A stretch of DNA of 64,000 nucleotides from JAYEIA01 sp964472505 (GCA_964472505.1 CAYYQW010000010.1:15000-78999); one strand, 5' to 3'. Shown: positions 1 through 9,529, numbered from the stretch's first letter. Numbers and translations: made by a program. The notes: generated by a model not told the origin, from the sequence alone.

Positions 1-791
1 TCCGTAAGCTTATTATGTCTCGTTTTGTATCCTTTAGACGGTATTCCGTTTCTTGAACGGGGTTGTCCGCCTGAGGCTTTTCCTTCGCCACCACCCATTG
101 GGTGATCAACCGGATTCATAACTACACCACGAACTCTTGGTCTGCGTCCTCTCCAACGATTTGCACCGGCTTTACCCATGCGTTCCAGCATTTTGTCTGC
201 GTTGGAAACGGCTCCTACGGTAGCTCTGCATGTTACCAGTACTCGGCGTATTTCACCTGAAGGCAGTTTCAATAATGCAAATTTGCTTTCACGCGAAACT
301 AACTGGGCATAAGCACCTGCACTTCTTGCCATTTCAGCACCTTTACCGGGTTGCAATTCGATATTATGAACAATTGTCCCTAAAGGTATGTCTCTAAGAA
401 ACAATGTATTCCCGATTTCAGGAGCTGCGCCTTCGCCTGACACTATCTTTTCACCTTCTTTTAATCCGTTGGGAGCAATAATGTAGGATTTTGCACCGTC
501 GGCATATACTATAAGAGCGATGCGAGCTGTTCTGTTAGGGTCGTATTCTATAGACTTTACAGTTGCGGGGATACCGTCTTTATTGCGTTTAAAGTCAATA
601 ATTCGGTATTTTTGTTTGTGTCCGCCGCCTATGTAACGCATAGTCATACGTCCTTTACTGTTTCGTCCGCCGGATTTTGATTTACCTTCCAGCAGCGATT
701 TTTCAGCTTTCACTTTAGAAATTCCTTCAAAGGAACTTACCTTTCTGTTTCTCTGTCCGGGTGTAACCGGTTTCATCTTTTTTATTGCCAT
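1..791 (-). CDS. rplB: 50S ribosomal protein L2, C-terminus cut by window edge
   Basis: Large-subunit protein that binds 23S rRNA near the peptidyl transferase centre. The translation from ATG at 791 begins MAIKKMKPVTPGQRNRKV and contains the L2 signature around VVMNPVDHPMGGGEGKA. About 263 residues are visible and no stop codon is reached, so roughly the last ten residues lie outside the window. It follows rplW by 5 bp and is the most distal gene seen in the minus-strand str/S10 operon. Identification is by direct recognition of the family sequence. Confidence 0.97.
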   Translation of the reverse strand, partial: MAIKKMKPVTPGQRNRKVSSFEGISKVKAEKSLLEGKSKSGGRNSKGRMTMRYIGGGHKQKYRIIDFKRNKDGIPATVKSIEYDPNRTARIALIVYADGAKSYIIAPNGLKEGEKIVSGEGAAPEIGNTLFLRDIPLGTIVHNIELQPGKGAEMARSAGAYAQLVSRESKFALLKLPSGEIRRVLVTCRATVGAVSNADKMLERMGKAGANRWRGRRPRVRGVVMNPVDHPMGGGEGKASGGQPRSRNGIPSKGYKTRHNKLT

Positions 792-796
792 TGCTC

Positions 797-1087
797 TTAA
801 ATATTGCTGTAAAAGTCAATTGTGTCATCATCAATTAATGTTACGATTGCCTTTTTGAAGGCATTGGTTCGTCCGGAAACGAAGCCGGTTTTTGTATAAC
901 GGCTTTTGCGTTTTCCTCCGTAGCGCATCGTATTGACTTTGATGACGGTAACATTATATAAGTCTTCAACTGCTTTTGCTATTTGTATTTTGTTCGCTCT
1001 GTTGTCAACGATAAATCCGTAACGGTTAAGGCTTTCGCCTTCGCTTGTCATTTTCTCGGTAATTATCGGTTCTTTGATGATATCCAT
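797..1087 (-). CDS. rplW: 50S ribosomal protein L23
   Basis: A 96-residue protein of normal L23 length. It begins MDIIKEPIITEKMT and has the typical VNTMRYGGKRKSRYTKTG segment. L23 lies at the polypeptide exit tunnel and docks trigger factor and SRP. It sits between rplD (18 bp upstream) and rplB (5 bp downstream), the standard S10-operon order. Confidence 0.97.
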   Translation of the reverse strand: MDIIKEPIITEKMTSEGESLNRYGFIVDNRANKIQIAKAVEDLYNVTVIKVNTMRYGGKRKSRYTKTGFVSGRTNAFKKAIVTLIDDDTIDFYSNI

Positions 1088-1105
1088 AATGCCAAATCTC
1101 TTTAT

Positions 1106-1732
1106 TTATGCCAAAATTTTGGTCACGGCTTCAATTGCGCTCTTAGTGAATACAATTTTTGAAGCATGTAAAATGTTATAAGTATTTAATTCAGAAACAG
1201 TTAATACTTCTACATTTTTCAAATTTCGGGCTGACAAATATATGTTTTTATTTTTAATTGGTAAAACGAAAAGCACTTTTTTATCATCAATTTTCAAATT
1301 ATTTTTTAACTTGATGATTTCTTGTGTCTTAGGTGCCTCAAATTCAAAGTCTTCTACAATATGTATTGCATTTTCTTTTAATTTATATGCTAAGGCCGAT
1401 TTTCTTGCCAATCGTTTTTCCTTTCGGTTGAGTTTGAAACCGTAATTTCGAGGTTTGGGGCCAAAAATTCGTCCGCCGCCTCGGAATAAGGGGTTTTTGA
1501 TATCACCTGCACGTGCTGTACCGGTTCCCTTTTGTCGTTTTATTTTCTTGGTGCTTCCTTTTACATCACCGCGTTCTTTTGTTTGGTGAGTACCTTGGCG
1601 TTTATTGGCCAAATGTTGTTTTACATCAAGGTAAATAATATGATCGTTGGGTTTTTCGATGAACACTGAATCGGTAAGCTCAACCGTTTGCCCCGTATCG
1701 TTTCCTGCTATATCTAGTATCTTCGCTTCCAT
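1106..1732 (-). CDS. rplD: 50S ribosomal protein L4
   Basis: A 208-residue L4 protein, a 23S rRNA-binding assembly protein whose loop lines the exit tunnel. The basic loop is clear at GTGTARAGDIKNPLFRGGG. Its ATG shares one base with the rplC stop codon (TAATG overlap), which suggests translational coupling. In many bacteria L4 also represses the S10 operon; no matching leader can be judged here because rpsJ is not the first gene of the transcript. Confidence 0.97.
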   Translation of the reverse strand: MEAKILDIAGNDTGQTVELTDSVFIEKPNDHIIYLDVKQHLANKRQGTHQTKERGDVKGSTKKIKRQKGTGTARAGDIKNPLFRGGGRIFGPKPRNYGFKLNRKEKRLARKSALAYKLKENAIHIVEDFEFEAPKTQEIIKLKNNLKIDDKKVLFVLPIKNKNIYLSARNLKNVEVLTVSELNTYNILHASKIVFTKSAIEAVTKILA

Positions 1733-2349
1733 TACTTTTCAATTAAAATGTATGAACCTTTAGATCCGGGTACGGATCCTTTAACAATTATCAAATTCTT
1801 ATCGGAGAGAATGTCAATTACACGAAGGTTTAAAACTTTCTGTTTTGTGTTACCGTATTGTCCGGCCATTCTCATTCCTTTGAAAACTCGTGAAGGATCG
1901 GAAGAAGCTCCGATTGATCCCGGTGCTCTGAGTCGGTTGTGCTGTCCGTGAGTTGCATCACCTACTCCTGAGAACCCGTAGCGTTTCACAACGCCTTGGA
2001 ATCCGCGTCCTTTTGTAAATCCTGTTACATCAACAAAAGGGTTTTCGGCAAAAATATCTACGGTTACCGATTCACCAACTTTGTAGTTCTTTTTGAAATT
2101 AGAAAATTCTACCAGCTTTCTTTTGGGTGTAGTTTGACTTTTCTTGAAGTGTCCGCTTTCGGCTTTGTTGGCATTTTTTTCTTTTTTGTCGTCAAAAGCC
2201 AACTGCAGCGCTTCGTAGCCGTCTGTTTCTTTTGTCTTAACTTGTGTTACTACACAAGGTCCGACTTCTAAAACAGTGCATGGAATGTTTTTCCCCTCGG
2301 CACTGAAAACGGATGTCATTCCGATTTTTTTTCCTATTAATCCGGCCAT
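1732..2349 (-). CDS. rplC: 50S ribosomal protein L3
   Basis: A 205-residue L3, an early assembly protein near the peptidyl transferase centre. It starts MAGLIGKKIGMTSVF and holds the conserved stretch FTKGRGFQGVVKRYGF, followed by HGQHNRLRAPGSIGASSDPS. It lies between rpsJ (20 bp upstream) and rplD (1-base overlap). Confidence 0.97.
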   Translation of the reverse strand: MAGLIGKKIGMTSVFSAEGKNIPCTVLEVGPCVVTQVKTKETDGYEALQLAFDDKKEKNANKAESGHFKKSQTTPKRKLVEFSNFKKNYKVGESVTVDIFAENPFVDVTGFTKGRGFQGVVKRYGFSGVGDATHGQHNRLRAPGSIGASSDPSRVFKGMRMAGQYGNTKQKVLNLRVIDILSDKNLIIVKGSVPGSKGSYILIEK

Positions 2350-2369
2350 TGTTTAAATTATTTATATGT

Positions 2370-2678
2370 TTATCCTACTTTAATTTCTACATCTACTCCG
2401 CTGGGGAGTTCAAGTTTCATAAGCGCATCAACCGTTTTGGGCGATGAGTTATGAATATCAATTAAGCGTTTGTAAGTTGATAATTCAAACTGCTCTCTTG
2501 CTTTTTTATTTACAAAAGTTGATTTCAGCACCGTAAAGATTCGTTTTTTTGTGGGTAAGGGAATCGGCCCGCTCACAAGTGCTCCGGTTGTTTTTACGGT
2601 TTTTACGATTTTACCGGTTGAAGTGTCAACCAAATTGTGATCGTATGACTTAAGCTTAATTCTTATTTTCTGCGCCAT
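2370..2678 (-). CDS. rpsJ: 30S ribosomal protein S10
   Basis: A 102-residue S10. It has the family core IRIKLKSYDHNLVD and the GPIPLPTKKRIFTVLKS loop. S10 binds 16S rRNA and, with NusB, takes part in antitermination. It follows fusA directly (19 bp) with no tuf gene between, so the str and S10 operons appear joined, as is common in Bacteroidota. Confidence 0.97.
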   Translation of the reverse strand: MAQKIRIKLKSYDHNLVDTSTGKIVKTVKTTGALVSGPIPLPTKKRIFTVLKSTFVNKKAREQFELSTYKRLIDIHNSSPKTVDALMKLELPSGVDVEIKVG

Positions 2679-2697
2679 AAAGCAATTATTTGTAAAA

Positions 2698-4809
2698 TTA
2701 TTCTATTTCTTGTCCTGTTTGTTCTTTTATAATTTTCTTAGCCAAGTTATCCGGCACAATATCGTAGTGAGAAAACTCCATGGTTGACACTGCTCGCCCG
2801 TGTGAAATGGTTCTTAAGGCGGTTACATAGCCAAACATTTCTCCCAAAGGTACAGTTGCATCAATGATATGCGCACTGTGTTTTTCTTTGGTACCCATAA
2901 TTCTGGCACGTCGGCGGTTAAGGTCTGAAATAATATCGCCTAAGTTTTCTCCCGGAGTCGTTACTTCCAGTTTCATTATTGGTTCGGTAAGCGCAGGATC
3001 GGCTTTTTTGGCTGTTGCTCTAAAAGCGGATTTTGCTGCGAGCTCGAAAGCTACGGCGTCGGAATCTACTTCGTGGTATGAGCCGTCGAAAAGCACTATT
3101 TTCATATCCTGAAGCGCATAACCGGCTAAAGGCCCGTTCTGCATGGCAGTTTTGAAACCTTTTTCTATAGCCGGGAAATATTCTTTGGGAACAACCCCGC
3201 CTTTAATTTCACTTTCGAATTCAAAATTCTCTTCGCTTTCCGGATCTCCCGGCATCATGCGTATGCTTATGTCAGCAAACTTACCTCTACCTCCGGACTG
3301 TTTTTTGAATATCTCTCGGTGCTGTACTTCTTTGCGTAAAGTTTCGCGATATTCAACTTGTGGTTGTCCGACGCTACAGTCAACCAAGAATTCACGCTTT
3401 AAACGATCAATCAGTACTTCCAAGTGAAGTTCACCCATACCGGCAAGTATGGTTTGGCCGGAATATTCATCCGTATTTACCTTGAATGTCGGATCTTCTT
3501 CCGCAAGCTTATGCAGTGCTTCACCAAGTCGATCAAGGTCTTTTTGTGCTTTAGGCTCTATTGCAATTCGAATAACCGGTGCCGGGAAACTGATTGTTTC
3601 CAGATTTACCTGATTATTTTCATCGCAAAGCGTGTCGCCTGTTTGTACTTCTTTAAAACCAACTACCGCACATATATCTCCGGCGCCTATAGCGTCTTTA
3701 GGGATTTGCTTGTTAGCATGCATTTGATATACATGTGCAATTCTAACTTTCTTTTCGGTGCGTGGATTGTAAACATAAGATCCGGCTTGAATTTTTCCGG
3801 AATATACCCTTACGTAGGCTAATTTTCCGATGAATTTATCGGTTGTAATTTTGAATACCAGTGCAGACAAGGGACCTGAAGCATCAGCTTTTCGCTCTAT
3901 AATTTCCTCAGTATCGGGCTTTTTGCCGGTTACGGGAGGTACATCTAAGGGGCTTGGCAGGTATTCAATGATACCGTCAAGTAGTCGCTGTATGCCTTTG
4001 TTCTTGAAGGCTGACCCGCACATAACGGGTACAATTCTTTGTTCGAGAACGGCAAGTCGGGTAACGGCCATAAATTCATCAACGGAAATAGCATCTCTGT
4101 CATCAAAGAAGCGCTCCATAAGCTCTTCATCTTGTTCTACAACTTCCTCAATGAGGTGTTCTCTCCATTTCTCGGTTTCTTCTTTGTAATCTTCCGGAAT
4201 ATCTTCCATGGTATAGTTTACACCGAGTTTATCATCCTGATGCCAAATAACGGCTTTTCTTTCAATCAGATCAATTACACCTATAAAATCATCTTCCGAC
4301 CCGATGGGGATTTGGATGGGTACTGCATTGGCACCGAGTACATCTTTGATTTGTTCAACAACTCCGAAAAAATCGGCACCTACTCTGTCCATTTTATTGA
4401 CAAATGCAATACGCGGGACATTATATTTGTCGGCTTGTCGCCAAACCGTTTCAGATTGAGGCTCTACTCCGCCAACAGCGCAAAACACTGCGATAGCCCC
4501 GTCCAAAACTCTCAATGAGCGTTCTACTTCGACTGTAAAATCGACGTGCCCTGGTGTATCAATGATATTAATTTTATACTTATCATCTCTGAAATCCCAA
4601 AAAGTAGTGGTTGCCGCTGATTGAATGGTAATGCCTCTTTCTTGTTCTTGCTCCATCCAATCCATGGTAGCATCGCCGTCGTGAACCTCACCGAGTTTAT
4701 AATTCACACCGGTATAATACAGGATACGTTCTGTAGCTGTAGTTTTTCCGGCATCGATGTGAGCCATGATACCAATATTACGCGTATGTTTGAGATTTAA
4801 ATCTTTCAT
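2698..4809 (-). CDS. fusA: Translation elongation factor G
   Basis: A 703-residue GTPase that drives ribosomal translocation and, with RRF, ribosome recycling. The G1 loop AHIDAGKTT lies at residues 16-24, followed by the switch I region with ERGITIQSA and the DTPGHVDFT and NKMD motifs. Domains II-V follow at full length, ending with the domain IV/V segment containing EMFGYVTALRTISHGRA. It lies 8 bp after rpsG and 19 bp before rpsJ in the operon. Confidence 0.98.
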   Translation of the reverse strand: MKDLNLKHTRNIGIMAHIDAGKTTATERILYYTGVNYKLGEVHDGDATMDWMEQEQERGITIQSAATTTFWDFRDDKYKINIIDTPGHVDFTVEVERSLRVLDGAIAVFCAVGGVEPQSETVWRQADKYNVPRIAFVNKMDRVGADFFGVVEQIKDVLGANAVPIQIPIGSEDDFIGVIDLIERKAVIWHQDDKLGVNYTMEDIPEDYKEETEKWREHLIEEVVEQDEELMERFFDDRDAISVDEFMAVTRLAVLEQRIVPVMCGSAFKNKGIQRLLDGIIEYLPSPLDVPPVTGKKPDTEEIIERKADASGPLSALVFKITTDKFIGKLAYVRVYSGKIQAGSYVYNPRTEKKVRIAHVYQMHANKQIPKDAIGAGDICAVVGFKEVQTGDTLCDENNQVNLETISFPAPVIRIAIEPKAQKDLDRLGEALHKLAEEDPTFKVNTDEYSGQTILAGMGELHLEVLIDRLKREFLVDCSVGQPQVEYRETLRKEVQHREIFKKQSGGRGKFADISIRMMPGDPESEENFEFESEIKGGVVPKEYFPAIEKGFKTAMQNGPLAGYALQDMKIVLFDGSYHEVDSDAVAFELAAKSAFRATAKKADPALTEPIMKLEVTTPGENLGDIISDLNRRRARIMGTKEKHSAHIIDATVPLGEMFGYVTALRTISHGRAVSTMEFSHYDIVPDNLAKKIIKEQTGQEIE

Positions 4810-4817
4810 TATAATAA

Positions 4818-5294
4818 TTATACTCTAAAATGTGCAAATGCTTTGTTGGCGTCAGCCATACGATGTGTTTCTTCTTTTCTTCTGAAAGCTCCGCCTTCTT
4901 CTTTATAAGCATCTAATATTTCGGATGCCAGTTTTTCGGCCATGGATTTTCCTCTTCGTTTGCGAGCAAAAAAGATTAAGTTTTTCATACTTATTACTTT
5001 CTTTCTCTCGGGGCTAATTTCTCTTGGAACTTGAAAAGTGGCTCCTCCAATTCTTCGGCTTTTAACCTCTACTTGGGGGGTTACATTCTCCAAAGCTTTT
5101 TTCCAAATATCCAAAGCCGGCTCTTCGATATCTTTTGAGCGTTGCTCTACAAGATCCAAAGCGTCATAGAATATTTTATAAGTTGTATTTTTTTTGCCGT
5201 GAAGCATCATGTTATTTACAAACTGAGCTACGAGTCTGTCACCGTGCTTTGGGTCAGGAGTAAGTAACTTCTTTTTAATTTTTTCTTTTCTCAT
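4818..5294 (-). CDS. rpsG: 30S ribosomal protein S7
   Basis: A 158-residue S7, a primary 16S rRNA-binding protein of the 30S head. Recognisable blocks are ENVTPQVEVKSRRIGGATFQVP and the C-terminal GGAFRRKEETHRMADANKAF. It is the second gene after the operon promoter, 18 bp downstream of rpsL. Confidence 0.97.
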   Translation of the reverse strand: MRKEKIKKKLLTPDPKHGDRLVAQFVNNMMLHGKKNTTYKIFYDALDLVEQRSKDIEEPALDIWKKALENVTPQVEVKSRRIGGATFQVPREISPERKKVISMKNLIFFARKRRGKSMAEKLASEILDAYKEEGGAFRRKEETHRMADANKAFAHFRV

Positions 5295-5312
5295 AATCTA
5301 TGAAATCGTCTG

Positions 5313-5687
5313 TTATTTTTTGGGTTTTTTCGTACCGTATTTCGATCGACGTTGTGTACGTCCGTCAACGCCCTGTGTATCAAGGCGTCCTCGAATGATA
5401 TGATAGCGAACACCGGGTAAATCTTTTACTTTTCCGCCGCGAATAAGAACAATGGAGTGTTCCTGAAGGTTATGCCCTTCTCCGGGGATATAAGCATTAA
5501 CTTCTTTACCGTTGGTCAAACGAACTCTTGCAACTTTTCTCATTGCAGAGTTTGGCTTCTTCGGAGTTGTTGTATATACACGAACACAAACTCCTCGTCG
5601 TTGGGGGCATGATTCCAAAGCGGGTGATTTGCTTTTACCCTTTACTCTCGTACGTCCTTTACGTATTAACTGTTGAATTGTAGGCAT
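5313..5687 (-). CDS. rpsL: 30S ribosomal protein S12
   Basis: A 124-residue S12 of the decoding centre. The conserved loop TTTPKKPNSAMRK is present with both lysines (K43, K44), and RGGKVKDLPGVRYH keeps the second conserved lysine, so the common streptomycin-resistance positions look wild type. It is the first gene of the operon, about 40 bp below a good promoter. Translation starts at MPTIQQLIRKGR. Confidence 0.97.
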   Translation of the reverse strand: MPTIQQLIRKGRTRVKGKSKSPALESCPQRRGVCVRVYTTTPKKPNSAMRKVARVRLTNGKEVNAYIPGEGHNLQEHSIVLIRGGKVKDLPGVRYHIIRGRLDTQGVDGRTQRRSKYGTKKPKK

Positions 5688-5726
5688 ATAACCACTAAAT
5701 TATAACTGTTTATTAATTTCGGGTTG

Positions 5727-5757
5727 CAAAGGTAGAATTATTTTTATTTAAAACAAC
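5727..5757 (-). promoter_or_regulatory. Promoter of the rpsL-rplB operon
   Basis: Read on the minus strand, the sequence has TACCTTTG (5734-5727) as the -7 element and GTTG (5757-5754) at -33, separated by 19 bp. This is close to the Bacteroidetes consensus TTTG-N19-TAnnTTTG, about 40 bp before rpsL. Confidence 0.75.
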
Positions 5758-6548
5758 AGTTTTTATAAAATTATTAACAATAAACTGTTTTTTAAAAATA
5801 CCTTCTGTTTGCTAATCCCGTCTTAAAAATATCTTTGTTTTTACACCTTATATATATTATTAAAGTGTAAATATTTTATACGAAGCGGCAAAAATACAAC
5901 ATTATCTTTAAGTAACAAATTCAATCATTCTTTTTAGCTCTTTTTCTGAAAAAAAATAACCGTGCTGTCAGAGCGTAGTGCAAAAAATTAGCTGCGCCTC
6001 GATGAGCGCAGCTGCATTGTACTATTATAATAATTAGTCAGATATAAGATGTAAGTATTAAGATGTAAGACAATTTTGCAATCGGGCAGCATGATAGAGG
6101 AGTTTGCAGCTTTTTAAAGTTCGTCGGGAAATATTCATAGGCGGCAGCGTGTTATTCAGATATGTTTTTTTCTTTTCTCATTGCTTGTCCTTTTAGGAGT
6201 CAAAAATAATTTATATATTTATGAGTAGAAACATAAGAGCGGGTGTTTTTTTTTACCCGCTTATCAATGTAACCGATAAAAGTTGATTTTTCTATGTTTC
6301 CGTTAATTCAACCGCTCGAAAGGTTTACAACCGTTTCGAGGGTTTTTCTTTCGCTAAACCCTTGAAGCGATTACTGAATATATTTGAAATATCTCCAAAT
6401 TTCCGACAATGTATATTACGAAAGATCAGAAGCTCTGAAGTTCGAGACTTTTCGATTTTGAAAACGATCGCTTACATTAATAAACTCCTGTTTTTTAAAA
6501 TCAATATAAGGATGAAATTGGGCATTATAAAGAAACTCTGATTAAACT
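5758..6548. other. Non-coding gap between the rpsL promoter and fabD
   Basis: No convincing gene is present. The gap holds a hairpin at 5990-6013 (arms AGCTGCGC/GCGCAGCT), a second at 6238-6261 (arms AGCGGGT/ACCCGCT around a T-rich loop), and a stretch at 6066-6094 that recurs, diverged, near 55850-55879. The rest is AT-rich and without visible structure. Confidence 0.6.
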
Positions 6549-7427
6549 TTAGGGTAAGTTTATAACCTTTACTTTTCGATCCACTTTTTTTATTAATCCT
6601 TTAAGAACGGCGCCGGGCCCTATCTCGGTAATTTCTTCGGCTCCGTCTTTGAGCATGTTCTGAACCGTTTCGGTCCAACGAACGGGTGAGGTAAGCTGTG
6701 CTGCCAAGTTTTCTTTTATCTCATCGGCCTCGCTCACGGGTTGTGCATTAACGTTTTGATAAACGGCACATACGGGCGCGTAGAATTTTGTTTGACTGAT
6801 AGCTGCTTTGAGTTCCTGCTCGGCAGGTTTCATTATAGGTGAGTGAAAAGCGCCGCCCACTTTGAGTTTCAAAACACGTTTGGCTCCGGCTTCTTTAAGT
6901 TTTTCCATCGCCTGATCAATGCCTTTTTCAGATCCGGATATAACAACTTGCCCCGGGCTGTTGTAATTGGCGGGAACAACCACTTCATCAATGCTGTTGC
7001 AAATATCTTCAATGGCTTTGTCTTCCATTCCGATTACGGCTGCCATTGTAGAGGGCTCAAGTTCACAGGCCTTTTGCATGGCTTGTGCACGCATGGAAAC
7101 CAATCGCAGCCCGTCTTCAAATGACAAGCTTTTGTTTATTGTTAAAGCAGAAAATTCTCCAAGCGAATGCCCGGCAACCATTTGCGGGTTTACTTCCTCA
7201 AGCAGACATTGTGCGGCTATAACCGAATGCAAGAAAATAGCCGGCTGAGTTACTTTTGTTTGTTTCAGGTCATCTTCGGTACCTTCAAACATAATATCGG
7301 TAATTCTGAATCCCAGAATATCATTAGCTTTTTCAAAAAGTTCTTTAGCTAAAGGATATTTCTCATATAAGTCTTTTCCCATTCCTGAGAACTGTGCTCC
7401 CTGGCCGGGAAATACGTATGCTTTCAT
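6549..7427 (-). CDS. fabD: Malonyl-CoA:ACP transacylase
   Basis: Moves malonyl from CoA to acyl carrier protein, supplying fatty acid elongation. The 292-residue protein starts MKAYVFPGQGAQFSGMG, has the nucleophile in GHSLGE (Ser88), the family Gln-rich start and the AFHSPIM histidine region, all at full length. An in-frame start exists 30 codons upstream (7517), but it would lie upstream of the promoter at 7454-7484, so the start at 7427 is chosen. No other fab gene is adjacent. Confidence 0.95.
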   Translation of the reverse strand: MKAYVFPGQGAQFSGMGKDLYEKYPLAKELFEKANDILGFRITDIMFEGTEDDLKQTKVTQPAIFLHSVIAAQCLLEEVNPQMVAGHSLGEFSALTINKSLSFEDGLRLVSMRAQAMQKACELEPSTMAAVIGMEDKAIEDICNSIDEVVVPANYNSPGQVVISGSEKGIDQAMEKLKEAGAKRVLKLKVGGAFHSPIMKPAEQELKAAISQTKFYAPVCAVYQNVNAQPVSEADEIKENLAAQLTSPVRWTETVQNMLKDGAEEITEIGPGAVLKGLIKKVDRKVKVINLP

Positions 7428-7453
7428 AAACAATAGTTTAAAAATTTTAAAGG

Positions 7454-7484
7454 CAAAAGTAATACAGTAGTTTAAAAATACAAA
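7454..7484 (-). promoter_or_regulatory. fabD promoter
   Basis: On the minus strand TTTG (7484-7481) is followed after exactly 19 bp by TACTTTTG (7461-7454), a full match to the Bacteroidetes sigma-factor consensus. Transcription would start near 7447, which fixes the fabD start at 7427. Confidence 0.75.
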
Positions 7485-7608
7485 ATGTTGTTTTTTTGAA
7501 AAAAACAGCATATACATTTATGTCTGCATAACAAATGACAAACAAGATTTTCATTTTTCAAAAAATAATGTAACTTGCAATATTTATAATTCAACAAACT
7601 AAGCTTTT

Positions 7609-8265
7609 ATGAATGAAGTACCGCAAATAGTGCTTTGGGGAATAACATTTACCGAGCCGACAACTTTTATTACCGATATGCTGATTGTTGCAGTATGTGC
7701 GGTAAGTTCTGTTAAATTATATCGGAACGCCATTCCGTCGTCGAGACAGAATTTCCGCTTACTTTTTTTAATTCTGATTGGAATATCTGCTCTTACCGGC
7801 GGCATATATCATTTGCTTACTTTATATGTAAGTAAAAACATGGCTTATGCTTCATGGATTGTGTCCGGTCTGGGGATTTTTATGCTTGAAATGTGGACCT
7901 TAAGTTTTCTGCAAGATAAAAGGCGACTGATTTTTTTATCCGTTGCAGCATCGGTACTATTTATAGCCTCTTTTGTAGGTGTATTGATTATGAAAACATT
8001 TTTTCCGATAATTCTGCGTTCAATTATCGGAGTATTTGCCATTGTTATACCTGCCGGATTACAAACGAAAAATGACCTGCCAAAGCAGATTTTCAAATAC
8101 TTCACATACGGAGTTGCATTCAGTATTTTGTCGGGTATTGCTTATATACCGGCATTGAGTATTCACAAATGGTTCAACAATGCTGATATGGGCCATGTAT
8201 TATTGGCAATTTCAATGTATTACTTTTATCGTAAGGCAGCAGCAGAAAAAAAGACCGGTTATTAA
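7609..8265 (+). CDS. Seven-helix integral membrane protein of unknown function
   Basis: A 218-residue protein with about seven hydrophobic helices (roughly residues 15-35, 48-66, 78-95, 105-125, 128-145, 158-178 and 190-207). Polar residues conserved-looking within helices include TEPTTFITD near the start, H63 in GGIYH, and DMGHVLLAISMYYFYRKA at the end. It resembles what I recall as the DUF6962 membrane family, but this cannot be confirmed here. It is a stand-alone plus-strand gene, divergent from fabD and convergent with the M23 peptidase. No function is claimed. Confidence 0.8.
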   Translation: MNEVPQIVLWGITFTEPTTFITDMLIVAVCAVSSVKLYRNAIPSSRQNFRLLFLILIGISALTGGIYHLLTLYVSKNMAYASWIVSGLGIFMLEMWTLSFLQDKRRLIFLSVAASVLFIASFVGVLIMKTFFPIILRSIIGVFAIVIPAGLQTKNDLPKQIFKYFTYGVAFSILSGIAYIPALSIHKWFNNADMGHVLLAISMYYFYRKAAAEKKTGY

Positions 8266-8308
8266 CACATTATATATAAGGTGTAGTGGCCATATTTATA
8301 AAAAAAAT

Positions 8309-9265
8309 CTAATCAAGGCTAATACCTGCTTTCATAACTTCTTCCAGCATTTGAGAGTATTGTTCAATGGAAAGGTCAAGGAAAAAATAATTCACGGGGT
8401 TAATGGCTGTTCCTTCAAACTGAATTTCATAATGCAGATGCTCAATAAATGATTTTCCGGTATTGCCAACGTAACCAATTAAGTCCCCGCGCTTTACAGT
8501 CGTGTAAGCTCTAACTTTTGTTCTACTCATGTGCGCATATTGGGTAACATAACCGTTTCCGTGGTTGATTTCAACCATTAATCCTTTTGCGCGTTTTTGT
8601 CCGGAAAAGCTTACACGCCCGTCTGCAGTTGCAAAAATGGGTGTGCCCTGCGGTGCAGCAAAGTCTATACCTCTATGAAAAGCCGGTGTTTTATAAATCG
8701 GGTCTATTAATCTGCCAAAACCATAAACCGGAATATTTATATTCGGATTATACAAGGGCTGAATTGCCGGAATAAAATCCAATGTATTTTTTTGTGACTC
8801 AATAACCTGTTTCAAAAAACCGCTTTCTTTCTCTAACTCACCGGCTACAAGGCTTAAACTATCAAGTATCTTTGCATTATTTCGAGTGTATTTTGCCGGC
8901 TTCATTTCTTTCATTTGCATATAGATATCCGACTTTTTACTTATCTGATCATGTAGCTCTGCCTCAAAGACCTGTTTATAAATACTGCGATCTTTCTCCC
9001 GAATTTCATGCATGTATTGTTCAGAAATTTGTTTCTGCTCCAACAGTTTTTTGTAATTTTCTTTTAACACGCGTTCTTCCTGCATCATAGCCTTCTGTTT
9101 AGGCGTTTGGGCAAAATACGGCAACAAAACAATTAGTCCGCCGGCTATAATAAGCGCAGGCAGGCTTATGGATAAAAATATTCTTAAAAACTTTTGCCAC
9201 TTGGTTTCCTCATCATGCTCATAACTGAGCTTATCCGGATCAAAATTATAGGTATTTTCAGACAT
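8309..9265 (-). CDS. Membrane-anchored M23 (LytM-type) metallopeptidase
   Basis: A likely cell-wall endopeptidase or divisome-linked LytM factor. From MSENTYNFDPDKL the 318-residue protein has a short cytoplasmic N-terminus, one membrane helix (about 28-50), a charged coiled-coil stretch (60-160) and a C-terminal M23 domain. Its zinc ligands are visible: H197 and D201 in HRGIDFAAP, and the HLH motif at 276-278, so it looks catalytically competent. A start six codons upstream (9283) is rejected because it would precede the transcription start implied by the promoter at 9281-9312. Confidence 0.9.
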   Translation of the reverse strand: MSENTYNFDPDKLSYEHDEETKWQKFLRIFLSISLPALIIAGGLIVLLPYFAQTPKQKAMMQEERVLKENYKKLLEQKQISEQYMHEIREKDRSIYKQVFEAELHDQISKKSDIYMQMKEMKPAKYTRNNAKILDSLSLVAGELEKESGFLKQVIESQKNTLDFIPAIQPLYNPNINIPVYGFGRLIDPIYKTPAFHRGIDFAAPQGTPIFATADGRVSFSGQKRAKGLMVEINHGNGYVTQYAHMSRTKVRAYTTVKRGDLIGYVGNTGKSFIEHLHYEIQFEGTAINPVNYFFLDLSIEQYSQMLEEVMKAGISLD

Positions 9266-9280
9266 GGTATGCAATTTTTG

Positions 9281-9312
9281 CAAAGATATACTTTTTAGAA
9301 GTCTGCTTCAAA
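9281..9312 (-). promoter_or_regulatory. Promoter of the M23 peptidase gene
   Basis: The minus strand shows TTTG (9312-9309), a 20-bp spacer and TATCTTTG (9288-9281), matching the Bacteroidetes promoter pattern. The leader would be very short (about 10 nt). Confidence 0.6.
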
Positions 9313-9449
9313 ATTTTAACGCTCCTTAAGTTTAAATCGCCGGTAAAGCAAATTATGCCGGCAAAGCTTCAGTAATATATTTCCGTATTATGGCCGTATT
9401 ACTAAGGCATGCCTGCATCAGCAAGACGAATAAAATACCGCGGCTTTTT

Positions 9450-9479
9450 TTTGCCAATAAAAGATATTAGATACCTTTG
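9450..9479 (+). promoter_or_regulatory. Promoter of the MBL-hydrolase/recG operon
   Basis: TTTG at 9450-9453 and TACCTTTG at 9472-9479, separated by 18 bp, fit the Bacteroidetes consensus about 50 bp before the gene at 9530. Confidence 0.7.
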
Positions 9480-9529
9480 TGTTAAATGCCGTTTTTGGCT
9501 TAGTTGTAAGCTTAGAATTTATATAATAT

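Noticed and set aside
1242..1445. Plus-strand frames inside the ribosomal operon and other long genes
   Set aside because: They are antisense shadows of well-identified genes with no family resemblance.
7428..7517. N-terminal extension of FabD
   Set aside because: It lies upstream of the transcription start implied by the promoter at 7454-7484 and does not match FabD.
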